A stretch of 64,000 nt of DNA from Chryseobacterium daecheongense (GTDB taxonomy: Bacteria; Bacteroidota; Bacteroidia; Flavobacteriales; Weeksellaceae). The position numbers were made by a program, and so were the translations under genes. Each line of letters starts with the position of its first letter. Within the stretch, counting starts at the first letter, position 1. The notes beneath the pieces were generated by a model that was given only the letters and a program-made list of their open reading frames with translations, searched no databases and was not told the origin of the DNA. The stretch covers positions 3,348,001-3,412,000 of the forward strand of contig CP115858.1 of assembly GCA_027920525.1 (NCBI GenBank), read 5' to 3'. This document shows, one piece after another, positions 8,302-15,869 of this stretch.

Positions 8302-9045
8302 ATGAAAAAAATATTTTTAATAACATTATTATTAGGTGTTGGTTTGTCTAAAGCTCAAGTGGGAATCAATACTAACACACCTGTAAACACATTAGATATT
8401 AATGGAGATGTCAATGTAAATAAAGAATTGAGAACAGGAGGGACTAATACCGTAAAAGGGAACGCAGGAAATGCCGGAGAGATTTTTCATAACAATTCCG
8501 ATTTGGTTAGTAACGATTGGAAAAGTATAAAGATTGCAGATGGACAGGGAAGTATGGCTTTGTTTTCCATCAATACGGTTTCTGATAAAGTAGGTGCTAC
8601 TTTTTCAGGGGCAAACGGTTCTACATCACCTTATGCAGAAAATGCGGCACTGGATGCTACTTGGACTGTTCTGACAGGAGCTGTTGATACTTTTTCTATT
8701 ACTAATGCAACGAATAAAGTAGTGTTTACTTTTCAGACAACGACACAAAAAACGGCTAATGCAAATTCTTCAATAAGTTATGCTTGCGGAATTTTTGTGA
8801 ACAATACGCTTAAGGCTGTGAGAACAGACGTTTTGGTTGGAGGTGATGGTACAAATAAGATTTTCAATCTTAATGCTACACTTACTAACCTTACTCCTCA
8901 GAATAACTATAGCGTTAAAGCAGCATGTACTAAAAGAAACCTGAACTCCGGAACTTTAGGAACAGGAAAAGCTGTAAATACAACTTATTTAAATGATGAT
9001 ATGGCACAATCAGTACTTACTACTCAGGTACTGCAACCTTACTAA
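8302..9045 (+). CDS. Exported protein, third of three tandem paralogs
   Basis: 247 residues, the shortest of the three. The signal peptide ends SKAQ and is followed by VGINTNTPVNTLDINGDVNV. The NGQxLVSQGEN block of the first two is reduced here to GNAGEIFHNNSDLVSNDWKS, so the same position has diverged. The C-terminal half keeps YACGIFVNNTLKAVR and KAACTKRN, that is, both cysteines. A strong terminator follows at 9071-9103 and closes the operon. As for its neighbours, no catalytic motif is visible and the function is unknown. Confidence 0.8.
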   Translation: MKKIFLITLLLGVGLSKAQVGINTNTPVNTLDINGDVNVNKELRTGGTNTVKGNAGNAGEIFHNNSDLVSNDWKSIKIADGQGSMALFSINTVSDKVGATFSGANGSTSPYAENAALDATWTVLTGAVDTFSITNATNKVVFTFQTTTQKTANANSSISYACGIFVNNTLKAVRTDVLVGGDGTNKIFNLNATLTNLTPQNNYSVKAACTKRNLNSGTLGTGKAVNTTYLNDDMAQSVLTTQVLQPY

Positions 9046-9070
9046 TCATTAATTTTATCGATAAAAAAAC

Positions 9071-9103
9071 AAAAAAACTAAAAGCGGGTCTTTTAGTTTT
9101 TTT
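9071..9103 (+). terminator. Terminator of the three-gene exported-protein operon
   Basis: CTAAAAG / CTTTTAG (9078-9084 and 9090-9096) with loop CGGGT, flanked by a run of seven A on the left and seven T on the right that extend the stem to 14 bp. It works in both directions in principle. Confidence 0.85.
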
Positions 9104-9118
9104 GTTTTATAGCACAAC

Positions 9119-9132
9119 TTACTTATAAGTAA
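9119..9132. repeat. 14-bp perfect palindrome in an intergenic region
   Basis: TTACTTATAAGTAA is its own reverse complement. It lies between the terminator at 9071-9103 and the promoter region of the next lipoprotein gene. It could be an operator, but it is AT-rich and a chance palindrome is possible. Confidence 0.3.
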
Positions 9133-9283
9133 ATAGCTCATCTAAAGATATAGTCTACAGTGAAATATGTTTTTTTACCCAACTTTTCTCTTCAGAATAT
9201 CTAAAGTACAAGAAAACCTGCTTATTTGATTGTTAGTTTTCTTATAATATAAATAAATATATGCTTTTTGTTTAAAAAAAAAT

Positions 9284-9291
9284 TATATTTG
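9284..9291 (+). promoter_or_regulatory. -7 box of the 310-residue lipoprotein gene
   Basis: TATATTTG matches TAnnTTTG and lies 26 bases before the ATG at 9318. A TTTG at 9267-9270 is too close (13 bases) to be a standard -33 element. Confidence 0.45.
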
Positions 9292-9317
9292 TGAAAAAAT
9301 AAATAATCCCCTTGGAA

Positions 9318-10250
9318 ATGAAACAACTTTTCTATTTTATTTTACTGTTTGCTGGTTTTTCTTCCATTCATTCGTGTAAAGATCTTATTGATGAAGACGG
9401 AAATCCACTTGTTGATTTACATAACAATACCGGACTGACAGGGCCGAGAGCTTTGTATAGAGAAATTACGGATGCTGATACCATTGCAGAGTATCATTAC
9501 AGTGGGCTGCTTTTATCCCGTGTGCTTACAGATAGTGCTTCTATTACAGATATTATGTATAGCGGAGATAAGGTAAGCAAGATTGATTTCAGAGGTTTTC
9601 TTGATTTAGATAATAATGGAAAATTAGATAAGGATAGTGTTTCGTATTCTCAGATTTTCACTTATGGTGTATCGGGAAAAATAGACAAGGTATCTGAAAG
9701 CCGTTCAGTGTTCAGGAGAACACCTCCGGTTATTCCGGGAGATCCTCCAGGTCCTCAAACTCTTTTCAGAAAAACCAAGACTCTTTATAATTTGAAATAT
9801 GCAGCTTCAACAAGCAAGCTTGACAGTATTATCATGAGATCAGGAGAGGATGTTTCAGGAGTTCCGTTTGTTTACAAAAACTATTCAAGAACTGGGTATA
9901 CTTATTTAGGGGATAATGTAAGTAAAGTAGTAAGACATTATGGCCCGATGAGTAATGACGTATTTGGCGCACCAACAGGTAAACTGGGTTATGATTATGC
10001 GAACTTTGACACTCAGATAAGTGCATATACATTGCTTCCTTTTGCTTATAAAATATCTGTGATCCTTTCTACAGAAATGAATGATAAGAGAAGTCTGATC
10101 CTATCTCCAAACAGTCCTAAGAGAATGGCGATAACGGATCTTACGACACCAATTCCTGTTCCGGCAGTGTTCAGTACAGATTATCATTACGATCCACAGA
10201 CTTACGTAACAAAAGGGTATGGAATAAATTATATCTACAAGCCTTTATAA
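9318..10250 (+). CDS. Lipoprotein of unknown function
   Basis: 310 residues from ATG 9318 (a TTG six bases earlier is in frame but less likely). The lipobox is SIHSC with Cys20, followed by KDLIDEDGNP, an acidic stretch. The body contains repeated short beta motifs such as AEYHYSGLLLSRVL, DIMYSGDKVSKIDF and FTYGVSGKIDKVSE, which resemble the strand-turn-strand pattern of YD/Rhs-like or DUF4595-like lipoproteins in Bacteroidota. That likeness is weak. It is bounded by a promoter and a terminator, so it is a single-gene unit. Confidence 0.75.
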   Translation: MKQLFYFILLFAGFSSIHSCKDLIDEDGNPLVDLHNNTGLTGPRALYREITDADTIAEYHYSGLLLSRVLTDSASITDIMYSGDKVSKIDFRGFLDLDNNGKLDKDSVSYSQIFTYGVSGKIDKVSESRSVFRRTPPVIPGDPPGPQTLFRKTKTLYNLKYAASTSKLDSIIMRSGEDVSGVPFVYKNYSRTGYTYLGDNVSKVVRHYGPMSNDVFGAPTGKLGYDYANFDTQISAYTLLPFAYKISVILSTEMNDKRSLILSPNSPKRMAITDLTTPIPVPAVFSTDYHYDPQTYVTKGYGINYIYKPL

Positions 10251-10270
10251 AATTTTTTTAACAATAGATC

Positions 10271-10296
10271 AACTCAATTCTTTAACGGATTGAGTT
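10271..10296 (+). terminator. Terminator after the 310-residue lipoprotein gene
   Basis: AACTCAAT (10271-10278) pairs with ATTGAGTT (10289-10296); a run of T follows to about 10301. Confidence 0.8.
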
Positions 10297-10314
10297 TTTT
10301 TATTTTTTATCCCT

Positions 10315-10322
10315 TAATTTTG
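10315..10322 (+). promoter_or_regulatory. -7 box of pth
   Basis: TAATTTTG matches TAnnTTTG and ends 13 bases before the pth ATG at 10336. Confidence 0.5.
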
Positions 10323-10335
10323 CAAAAAATTTCAA

Positions 10336-10899
10336 ATGAAATATTTAATAGTCGGACTTGGTAACAAGGGTGCGGAATATGAAAATACACGTCATAATAT
10401 AGGATTCAAGGTTGCAGAAAAAATAGCAGAAAGTCTTGAAGCTTCATTTAATACAACCAATTTCGGATGGATGGCAGAAGGGAAATATAAGGGCAGGAAA
10501 GTCTTTATTTTAAAACCGGACACTTATATGAATCTTTCTGGTAATGCTGTAAAATACTGGATGCAGAAAGAAAATATCCCTCTGGAAAATATATTAATTA
10601 TTACGGATGATCTGGTACTTCCTTTCGGGACATTAAGAATGAAAATGAAAGGATCTGATGCGGGACACAACGGTTTAAAAAATATTAATGAAGTTCTGAA
10701 GACACAGAATTACGCACGGCTTCGCTTTGGAATTTCTGCGGACTTTACTGAAGGGAGACAGGTAGATTATGTTTTGGGTACGTGGAATGAAGAGGAAAGA
10801 GAAAAATTGCCAGAAAGAATTGAACAATTTTCAAAGGCCTGCCTTTCATTTGTTTTTGCGGGCATTAATAATACAATGTCAGCTTTCAACGGGAAATAA
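10336..10899 (+). CDS. pth: Peptidyl-tRNA hydrolase
   Basis: 187 residues, the usual length. Pth cleaves the ester bond of peptidyl-tRNA dropped from ribosomes and is normally essential. Visible landmarks are VGLGNKGAEYENTRHNIGF, holding the conserved Asn10 (GLGN) and the catalytic His20 (TRHN), KPDTYMNLSG with the substrate-binding Asn, ITDDLVLPFG with the conserved Asp, and GHNGLKN. It is cytoplasmic. The gene has its own promoter and shares a convergent terminator with the following minus-strand gene, so it is monocistronic. Confidence 0.96.
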   Translation: MKYLIVGLGNKGAEYENTRHNIGFKVAEKIAESLEASFNTTNFGWMAEGKYKGRKVFILKPDTYMNLSGNAVKYWMQKENIPLENILIITDDLVLPFGTLRMKMKGSDAGHNGLKNINEVLKTQNYARLRFGISADFTEGRQVDYVLGTWNEEEREKLPERIEQFSKACLSFVFAGINNTMSAFNGK

Positions 10900-10921
10900 A
10901 TCAGATTTTACATAAAACAAT

Positions 10922-10941
10922 AAACCTCCGTCAGGAGGTTT
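10922..10941. terminator. Bidirectional terminator between pth and the convergent gene
   Basis: AAACCTCC / GGAGGTTT, a perfect 8-bp stem with loop GTCA, flanked by A on the left and T on the right. It lies 22 bases after the pth stop and 3 bases beyond the stop of the minus-strand gene, so it serves both. Confidence 0.88.
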
Positions 10942-10943
10942 TA

Positions 10944-11366
10944 TTATTTAGCAACAACAATATCCTTTACAATTTTCTTTTCAAAAAAATTCCTTTCACT
11001 GGTTGTAAAACGGTAATTATGCTCCTGTTCAAAAAACTCTATTGGAGTTGTGGGAGAGTTATCGGGTTTCCATTTAATAATAATTGTGGGTTCCTGAGCG
11101 GAGTTGATATCGCTTTCTGAAAACCTGAATGTTGTATTTAACAAAGGACTACCGGGATTTTCATTAATATCTGATTTTGCTTTTTTAGGTTGTAACTGGG
11201 AAAGGTCTTTTAGTAGTAGTGAAAAAGGTTTACCAATGTATTTTTCTTTGTTTGTTTCAAATTTTTTAAGATAAGCGAGGGTATCTGTAACTTGCTTTTG
11301 TGCTTTTAAAGATCCACTCAATATTACTAAAATTCCAATCAGAATGAAGTTTTCCTGTAGTTTCAT
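10944..11366 (-). CDS. Small exported protein of unknown function
   Basis: 140 residues. A signal peptide (MKLQENFILIGILVILSGSL, cleavage after KAQ) leads into a Lys-rich helical start (LAYLKKFETNKEKYIGKPFS) and a beta-rich remainder with TIIIKWKPDN and FFEQEHNYRFTTSERNFFEK. No lipobox and no catalytic motif is seen. It is probably periplasmic. Single-gene unit with a -7 box (11398-11405) and the bidirectional terminator at 10922-10941. I do not recognise the family. Confidence 0.75.
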   Translation of the reverse strand: MKLQENFILIGILVILSGSLKAQKQVTDTLAYLKKFETNKEKYIGKPFSLLLKDLSQLQPKKAKSDINENPGSPLLNTTFRFSESDINSAQEPTIIIKWKPDNSPTTPIEFFEQEHNYRFTTSERNFFEKKIVKDIVVAK

Positions 11367-11397
11367 AAGTTTGTCTGCAACATTAATTTTTACGCAT

Positions 11398-11405
11398 CAA
11401 ATGTA
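11398..11405 (-). promoter_or_regulatory. -7 box of the 140-residue exported protein gene
   Basis: The minus strand reads TACATTTG, a full match to TAnnTTTG, 31 bases before the ATG at 11366. Confidence 0.45.
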
Positions 11406-11444
11406 AGGAAAAATTGAGCCTTGAAAATTCTTACGCTTAAAATA

Positions 11445-11473
11445 AAAGAACCACCGGGGTGCGATGGTTCTTT
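11445..11473 (-). terminator. Terminator of the carbonic anhydrase/SulP operon
   Basis: AAAGAACCA (11445-11453) pairs with TGGTTCTTT (11465-11473). It lies beyond the 3' end of the minus-strand carbonic anhydrase gene and is followed on that strand by a U-rich stretch. Confidence 0.75.
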
Positions 11474-11527
11474 ATTGTGAATTTAAAAATTAATTAATCT
11501 AAACTATTACATAGTAATATCTGAATA

Positions 11528-12163
11528 CTATAACCAGGTTACAGCACCTGTTTCAACATCGTAGTTCGCTCCAACGATTTTGATTTTACCTTCATTTTCA
11601 AGGTTTCTAAGCGTTGAACTTTGTTTACGGATGTCTTCGATAGCATTTTTTACATTCTGATGATTCAGTCTTTCTAATAATGAACTGTTTTTTGATGAAC
11701 GTTCTTCATTCTCTTCAATCACTTCATTGATGATCGGATCAAAATGGTTAATCAGGTGGTTCAGGTTATCCATTCCCATTCCTTCGATTTGTGCGGCATC
11801 AAGTCCTCCTTTTAAGGCACCACATTTGGTATGCCCTAAAACAACGATAAGTTTGGAACCTGCAACATTACAACCGAACTCCATTGATCCCAGAATATCC
11901 TGATTTACAAAGTTACCGGCAATTCTGATGCTGAAAACATCACCCAATCCCTGGTCAAAGATTAGCTCTGCTGAGGTACGGCTGTCTATACAGCTTAAAA
12001 CAACTGCAAAAGGCCACTGTCCTTCACGGGTAGCATTTACCTGTTCCAAAAGGTCTCTGTTAGCCTTTAAGTTGTTTACAAATCTTTGGTTTCCTTCTTT
12101 TAAAAACTCTAAAGCTTTCTCGGGAGTAATCGTTGATTGGGTTTCGTACGTATGTGCTTTCAT
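11528..12163 (-). CDS. Beta-class carbonic anhydrase (first copy)
   Basis: 211 residues from the ATG at 12163 (an in-frame TTG at 12184 is less likely). The zinc and catalytic-dyad residues are visible: SCIDSR gives Cys58, Asp60 and Arg62, and GHTKCG gives His111 and Cys114. The enzyme interconverts CO2 and bicarbonate. No signal peptide is present, so it is cytoplasmic. It is the last gene of a minus-strand run that also holds a SulP transporter 57 bases upstream and a second carbonic anhydrase. The active-site region (CIDSR) differs from that of the second copy (CSDSR), so the two are distinct subfamilies, not a recent duplication. Confidence 0.94.
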   Translation of the reverse strand: MKAHTYETQSTITPEKALEFLKEGNQRFVNNLKANRDLLEQVNATREGQWPFAVVLSCIDSRTSAELIFDQGLGDVFSIRIAGNFVNQDILGSMEFGCNVAGSKLIVVLGHTKCGALKGGLDAAQIEGMGMDNLNHLINHFDPIINEVIEENEERSSKNSSLLERLNHQNVKNAIEDIRKQSSTLRNLENEGKIKIVGANYDVETGAVTWL

Positions 12164-12220
12164 ATAATTTAATGGTTTTTTCAAATTTTAAAGTTAAAAA
12201 ATAATTGTTGATAAATGAGC

Positions 12221-13813
12221 TTACATAGCTCTTCTGTGTGTAACCAGTATGTGTGAATCTTCATTTTTTTCGTAATCTCTGTACGAGGTTTTGAAGCCCA
12301 GAAGCTCTACCGTTATATCCTCTTCTTTTGCGCGGATGTTGGCAAAATCCTGGATCATTTCTAAAACGTCTGTCGCTATATATGAAGTATCCCTGGCATC
12401 GATGGTTACTGCAGAATTAGGTTTTATATTTTTAAGTGTTTTTTTGATGGCTGCTTTGTTTAAAAAAGAAACTTCTTCAGCCAGTTTGATATTGATTTCG
12501 TCTGCATCATCCAGATTCTCCCTGCTAAGGTAATACGCTCTTTTCATATTTCCCTGAAGGATGTAGAAAATGGAAATGGCAAGACCTATTCCAACCCCTT
12601 TTAACAAGTCTGTTGCCACAACAGCTATAACTGTTGCTAAAAAAGGGATAAACTGAAATTTTCCCAAATGCCAGAAATGTTTGAATGTAGCCGGTTTTGC
12701 TAATTTATAACCTACTAAAATTAATACGGCGGCTAATGTTGCCAATGGTATTAAATTGAGTAGAAATGGTATGGTCAGTACGCATACCAGAAGCAGAACA
12801 CCGTGAATCATTGCTGAGAGTTTTGATGTTGCCCCTGCATTAGCATTTGCCGAGCTTCTTACAACAACGGAGGTCATAGGTAATCCGCCGATAAATGAGC
12901 TGACAAGGTTTCCGATTCCCTGTGCTTTAAGTTCTAAATTGGTATCTGTTATTCTTCTCTGTCTGTCCAGCCTGTCAGATGCTTCAATACAAAGCAAGGT
13001 CTCAATGGAGGCAACAATAGCGATCGTTGCACCCGCGATCCATACTTTGGGATTTGTAAATCCGGTAAAATCCGGTAATAAGATTAAATTTTTAAAATCA
13101 TCAATGGATTTTGGAACAGGTAATGAAACCAAGTGTTCTGTTTTTATGGCCAGTGGGCTTCCAGTCATTTTAAAAGTTTCATTTAATAGGATTCCTGTAA
13201 CTACGGCAACCAATGCTCCAGGAAGCATCTTCATTCTCCTAAGTGCGGGAACTTTATCCCAAAGCAGAAGAATGCTCACTGATACTACTGTTACAAGAAC
13301 GGCTCCCGGATGTATGGCTCCGAAAAGTTCGGTAAAGTAATTAAAGTTTAAGCCATTGTCGAAAATAGATTCATGTCCTTCGTAGTCTTTATCGAATCCT
13401 AATGCATGAGGAATCTGCTTTAGGATAATAATAATTCCTATTGCCGCAAGCATTCCCTCAATTACATTATTAGGGAAGTAGTTGGAAATACTTCCAGCTC
13501 TTGCAAACCCTAAAATCAATTGAATAAATCCTGCAATAATTCCTGCACAAAGAAACAATTCAAAGGCGCCAAGATCTGTAATGGCTGTTAAAACAATTGC
13601 TGTTAAACCAGCTGCAGGGCCGGAAACAGAAATGTTTGAATTACTTATTGTTCCTACGACCAGGCCACCTACGATACCGGCGATAATTCCGGATAAAGGA
13701 GGTGCACCTGATGCTAAAGCAATTCCTAAACAAAGAGGAAGTGCTACTAAGAATACCACGAGTCCTGAAGGGAAATTTTCCTTGATTCCTCCTATTAATG
13801 ATGTCTTTTTCAT
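12221..13813 (-). CDS. SulP-family anion transporter with STAS domain, probable bicarbonate carrier
   Basis: 530 residues, an integral inner-membrane protein. The N-terminal 400 residues are a run of hydrophobic helices with SulP landmarks: FPSGLVVFLVALPLCLGIAL, SVSGPAAGLTAIV near residue 63, and GNLVSSFIGGLPMTSVVVRS. The C-terminal part (about 435-530, with AVTIDARDTSYIATDVLEMI) is a STAS domain. SulP proteins carry sulfate, bicarbonate or other anions. Carbonic anhydrase genes on both sides favour bicarbonate (inference). A sulfate role is the main alternative. The 146-base upstream gap contains an imperfect inverted repeat at 13831-13868. Confidence 0.92.
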   Translation of the reverse strand: MKKTSLIGGIKENFPSGLVVFLVALPLCLGIALASGAPPLSGIIAGIVGGLVVGTISNSNISVSGPAAGLTAIVLTAITDLGAFELFLCAGIIAGFIQLILGFARAGSISNYFPNNVIEGMLAAIGIIIILKQIPHALGFDKDYEGHESIFDNGLNFNYFTELFGAIHPGAVLVTVVSVSILLLWDKVPALRRMKMLPGALVAVVTGILLNETFKMTGSPLAIKTEHLVSLPVPKSIDDFKNLILLPDFTGFTNPKVWIAGATIAIVASIETLLCIEASDRLDRQRRITDTNLELKAQGIGNLVSSFIGGLPMTSVVVRSSANANAGATSKLSAMIHGVLLLVCVLTIPFLLNLIPLATLAAVLILVGYKLAKPATFKHFWHLGKFQFIPFLATVIAVVATDLLKGVGIGLAISIFYILQGNMKRAYYLSRENLDDADEINIKLAEEVSFLNKAAIKKTLKNIKPNSAVTIDARDTSYIATDVLEMIQDFANIRAKEEDITVELLGFKTSYRDYEKNEDSHILVTHRRAM

Positions 13814-13830
13814 GATGTGAAGCTGTGAGA

Positions 13831-13868
13831 TATAACCAGCATATTTGTCTTTAAATAAGCTAGTTATA
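13831..13868. repeat. Imperfect inverted repeat upstream of the SulP gene
   Basis: TATAACCAGC (13831-13840) faces GCTAGTTATA (13859-13868), ten positions with one mismatch and an 18-base spacer. It lies 18 bases upstream of the SulP start and could be an operator or an mRNA leader hairpin. Confidence 0.3.
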
Positions 13869-13959
13869 AAGATTGAAAATTTAATTTTTAAAGCACGTAT
13901 GTATTCATTATCAAAAAAGTTGATAAGGAATAGGTATCAAAAAACTCTAACTATAAAAA

Positions 13960-14259
13960 TTAAGCTTCGGGAGGCGGAGAAAATATGGTTAATAAGGGAG
14001 ACAGGTGAAAATCATCATCCACCAATACAAAAGATCTGTCTTTTACGTCCGGTTCAAAGAACTTGAGATAATCAAATACATCTAATGTTTTAGGAAGTGT
14101 TTTTTCGTACACTGTAAAAGAAGTAGGATGGGAGTGTGGTTCTTCTTCATTGACTATTATATTGGTTCTCAGTAAATCCCAGCCCGCTACTGCAGCAATG
14201 CTCGGCAAGGCTGTAAAGTTTAGGAAAACCGTCAATACAATAATACTCCAGAATTTCAT
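13960..14259 (-). CDS. Small exported protein within the inorganic-carbon module
   Basis: 99 residues. A signal peptide or membrane anchor (MKFWSIIVLTVFLNFTALPS, possible cleavage after SIAA) is followed by VAGWDLLRTNIIVNEEEPHS, then FTVYEKTLPKTLDVFDYL and an acidic/hydrophobic tail ending SPPPEA. A His/Pro patch (EPHSHPTSF) stands out. It starts 20 bases after the second carbonic anhydrase gene and lies upstream of the SulP gene on the same strand, so it is almost certainly in that operon. I know no function. A role tied to CO2 or bicarbonate handling is only suggested by position. Confidence 0.7.
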   Translation of the reverse strand: MKFWSIIVLTVFLNFTALPSIAAVAGWDLLRTNIIVNEEEPHSHPTSFTVYEKTLPKTLDVFDYLKFFEPDVKDRSFVLVDDDFHLSPLLTIFSPPPEA

Positions 14260-14279
14260 TTCATTCTTTTTTGGAAAAA

Positions 14280-14948
14280 CTATTTTGTTTTTCTATTCAT
14301 GACCCAGTCTGATTCGGTTAGATTATATATTTTCTGGATGTCTTTCAAAACCTTTTCAAAGTCAATCTCCAGATCTATAATTTTTCCGGTTCGAAGGTCG
14401 AAAACCCAGCCATGAACTATAGGATACTCTTCTAATATGTATCTCTCCTGAACACAAGCCATTTTGATTACGTTGATACATTGCTCCTGAACATTAAGTT
14501 CTACAAGCCTGTCATAACGTTTTCCTTCATCCTGAATTGAATCCAGTTCAGTCTGGTGTAATCTGTAAACATCGCGAATATTTCTAAGCCATGGATTTAA
14601 TAATCCTAAATCCTGAGGAGTCATCGCTGCTTTTACTCCACCACAGTTATAATGCCCGCAAACAATAATGTGTTTTACTTTTAAGTGTTCTACTGCATAT
14701 TGAATAACCGCTGTAGAACTCATATCCAAAGTATTTACAACATTGGCAATGTTTCTGTGGACAAAAACTTCTCCAGGTTTAGCTCCCATTAATTCTTCAG
14801 CTGTCGCCCTACTGTCCGAGCATCCTATATATAGGTAGTCCGGATGTTGGGTTTTGGCTAATTCTTCAAAGAAAGCCGGATCCTGTGAAATTTTGGATTC
14901 GACCCATTTTTTGTTGTTTTCAAAAATAACTTCGTACGATTGGGACAT
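14280..14948 (-). CDS. can: Beta-class carbonic anhydrase (second copy)
   Basis: 222 residues, close to E. coli Can in length. Landmarks are IGCSDSRATAEEL (Cys43, Asp45, Arg47) and VCGHYNCGGV (His99, Cys102), with the following helix ending in VLKDIQKIYNL. It converts CO2 and bicarbonate in the cytoplasm. It is the first gene of the minus-strand run with the small exported protein, the SulP transporter and the other carbonic anhydrase. A -7 box lies about 80 bases upstream at 15028-15035. Confidence 0.95.
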   Translation of the reverse strand: MSQSYEVIFENNKKWVESKISQDPAFFEELAKTQHPDYLYIGCSDSRATAEELMGAKPGEVFVHRNIANVVNTLDMSSTAVIQYAVEHLKVKHIIVCGHYNCGGVKAAMTPQDLGLLNPWLRNIRDVYRLHQTELDSIQDEGKRYDRLVELNVQEQCINVIKMACVQERYILEEYPIVHGWVFDLRTGKIIDLEIDFEKVLKDIQKIYNLTESDWVMNRKTK

Positions 14949-15276
14949 AAAATAAATTTTTAAGGTTTATAATTATTCATTTCGTTTAAATTATTTTCAA
15001 ATCCAATAGATCAAATCAATAATTATGCAAAAATATAATTTTTGATGAAAAGTTGATCTCTTTTAACAAAGTTTAATATTAAAATATGCTTAAAATCATA
15101 CATCTGCTTTAAAACCAAGCATTATATCTTATTTTTAATACCAATTATTGACTTTTTCAAAATTTAAACGGAACAAAAATCTAAATAAAAATACGAACAA
15201 TTAGACAGAATGTGTGGATTTAAGAATTAAAATATTCTTAAATGCTTAAAACATGCTTTTCAGCAAGGCGGAAATT
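14949..15276. other. AT-rich intergenic region, no gene seen
   Basis: 328 bases between the carbonic anhydrase operon and the polysaccharide locus. It holds a -7 box for the carbonic anhydrase gene at 15028-15035. No ORF of note, no RNA gene and no strong hairpin is seen. The 3' end of the polysaccharide operon shows no obvious intrinsic terminator. Confidence 0.6.
15028..15035 (-). promoter_or_regulatory. -7 box of the carbonic anhydrase/SulP operon
   Basis: The minus strand reads TATTTTTG, matching TAnnTTTG. It would give a leader of about 75 bases before the ATG at 14948. Confidence 0.4.
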
Positions 15277-15834
15277 TTATACTTTGTTATTGATATATCC
15301 TTCCGTAGCATCTTCTTTGGGATATATTTTTCCAGGATTACCAACAACTACAGAATTGGAAGGAATATCAAAGTTAACATAGGAGTTGGGTGCAATTAGT
15401 ACATTGTCTCCAATAGTAATTCCACCTACGATTACAGCGTTAGCGCCTATCCATACTTCATTTCCAATAGTCGGAATTCCAGTGTTTTTCCCCCGGTTTT
15501 GCTGGCCAATGGTTACACCTTGAGCAATGTTACAATTAATTCCGATCTTAGTTTTAGGATTAATGACCAAACTTCCCCAATGTCCTAAGTAGAACCCTTC
15601 TCCAATTTGGGTTTCCGGATAGATCTGAAACCCATACTTTATCTGGTGGTGCCTTAATACAAATCTCCAGAATGCTCCGGCAAGGGATTTCTTTTTGTAG
15701 GATTGGGCTTTTCTAAGTATATAAATAAAATGGAGGTTGGGGTTTACACATTTAGCCCACATCTCAAATTTAGAAAGCCATTTTCCATTTTCGCGGTAGA
15801 AGTCTTTTTGGATAGTAGTATATTGATCTGGCAT
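15277..15834 (-). CDS. Serine acetyltransferase-like hexapeptide acyltransferase
   Basis: 185 residues. The first 80 are helical; from about residue 75 there is a left-handed beta-helix of hexapeptide repeats (IYPETQIGEGFYLGHWGSLV, INPKTKIGINCNIAQGVTIG, IPTIGNEVWIGANAVIVGGI). The layout matches CysE-like O-acetyltransferases found in capsule and O-antigen loci, which use acetyl-CoA to acetylate sugars. The catalytic His is probably that of LGHWG. It is the last gene of the polysaccharide locus and lies 35 bases after a GT4 gene. A true serine acetyltransferase for cysteine synthesis is the alternative, but the context favours glycan modification. Confidence 0.8.
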   Translation of the reverse strand: MPDQYTTIQKDFYRENGKWLSKFEMWAKCVNPNLHFIYILRKAQSYKKKSLAGAFWRFVLRHHQIKYGFQIYPETQIGEGFYLGHWGSLVINPKTKIGINCNIAQGVTIGQQNRGKNTGIPTIGNEVWIGANAVIVGGITIGDNVLIAPNSYVNFDIPSNSVVVGNPGKIYPKEDATEGYINNKV

Positions 15835-15869
15835 ATAAATTATATGTAGGGTTAGAAAGATAAATTTAT

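Noticed and set aside
13845..14066. Plus-strand open frame of 73 codons between the SulP and small exported protein genes
   Set aside because: It overlaps the 3' half of the better supported minus-strand gene at 13960-14259, has no promoter or signal, and its sequence is Lys/Leu-rich random-looking peptide.
14949..15276. Possible small RNA or tRNA in the AT-rich gap
   Set aside because: No cloverleaf, no GC-rich stem and no strong hairpin was found by eye.
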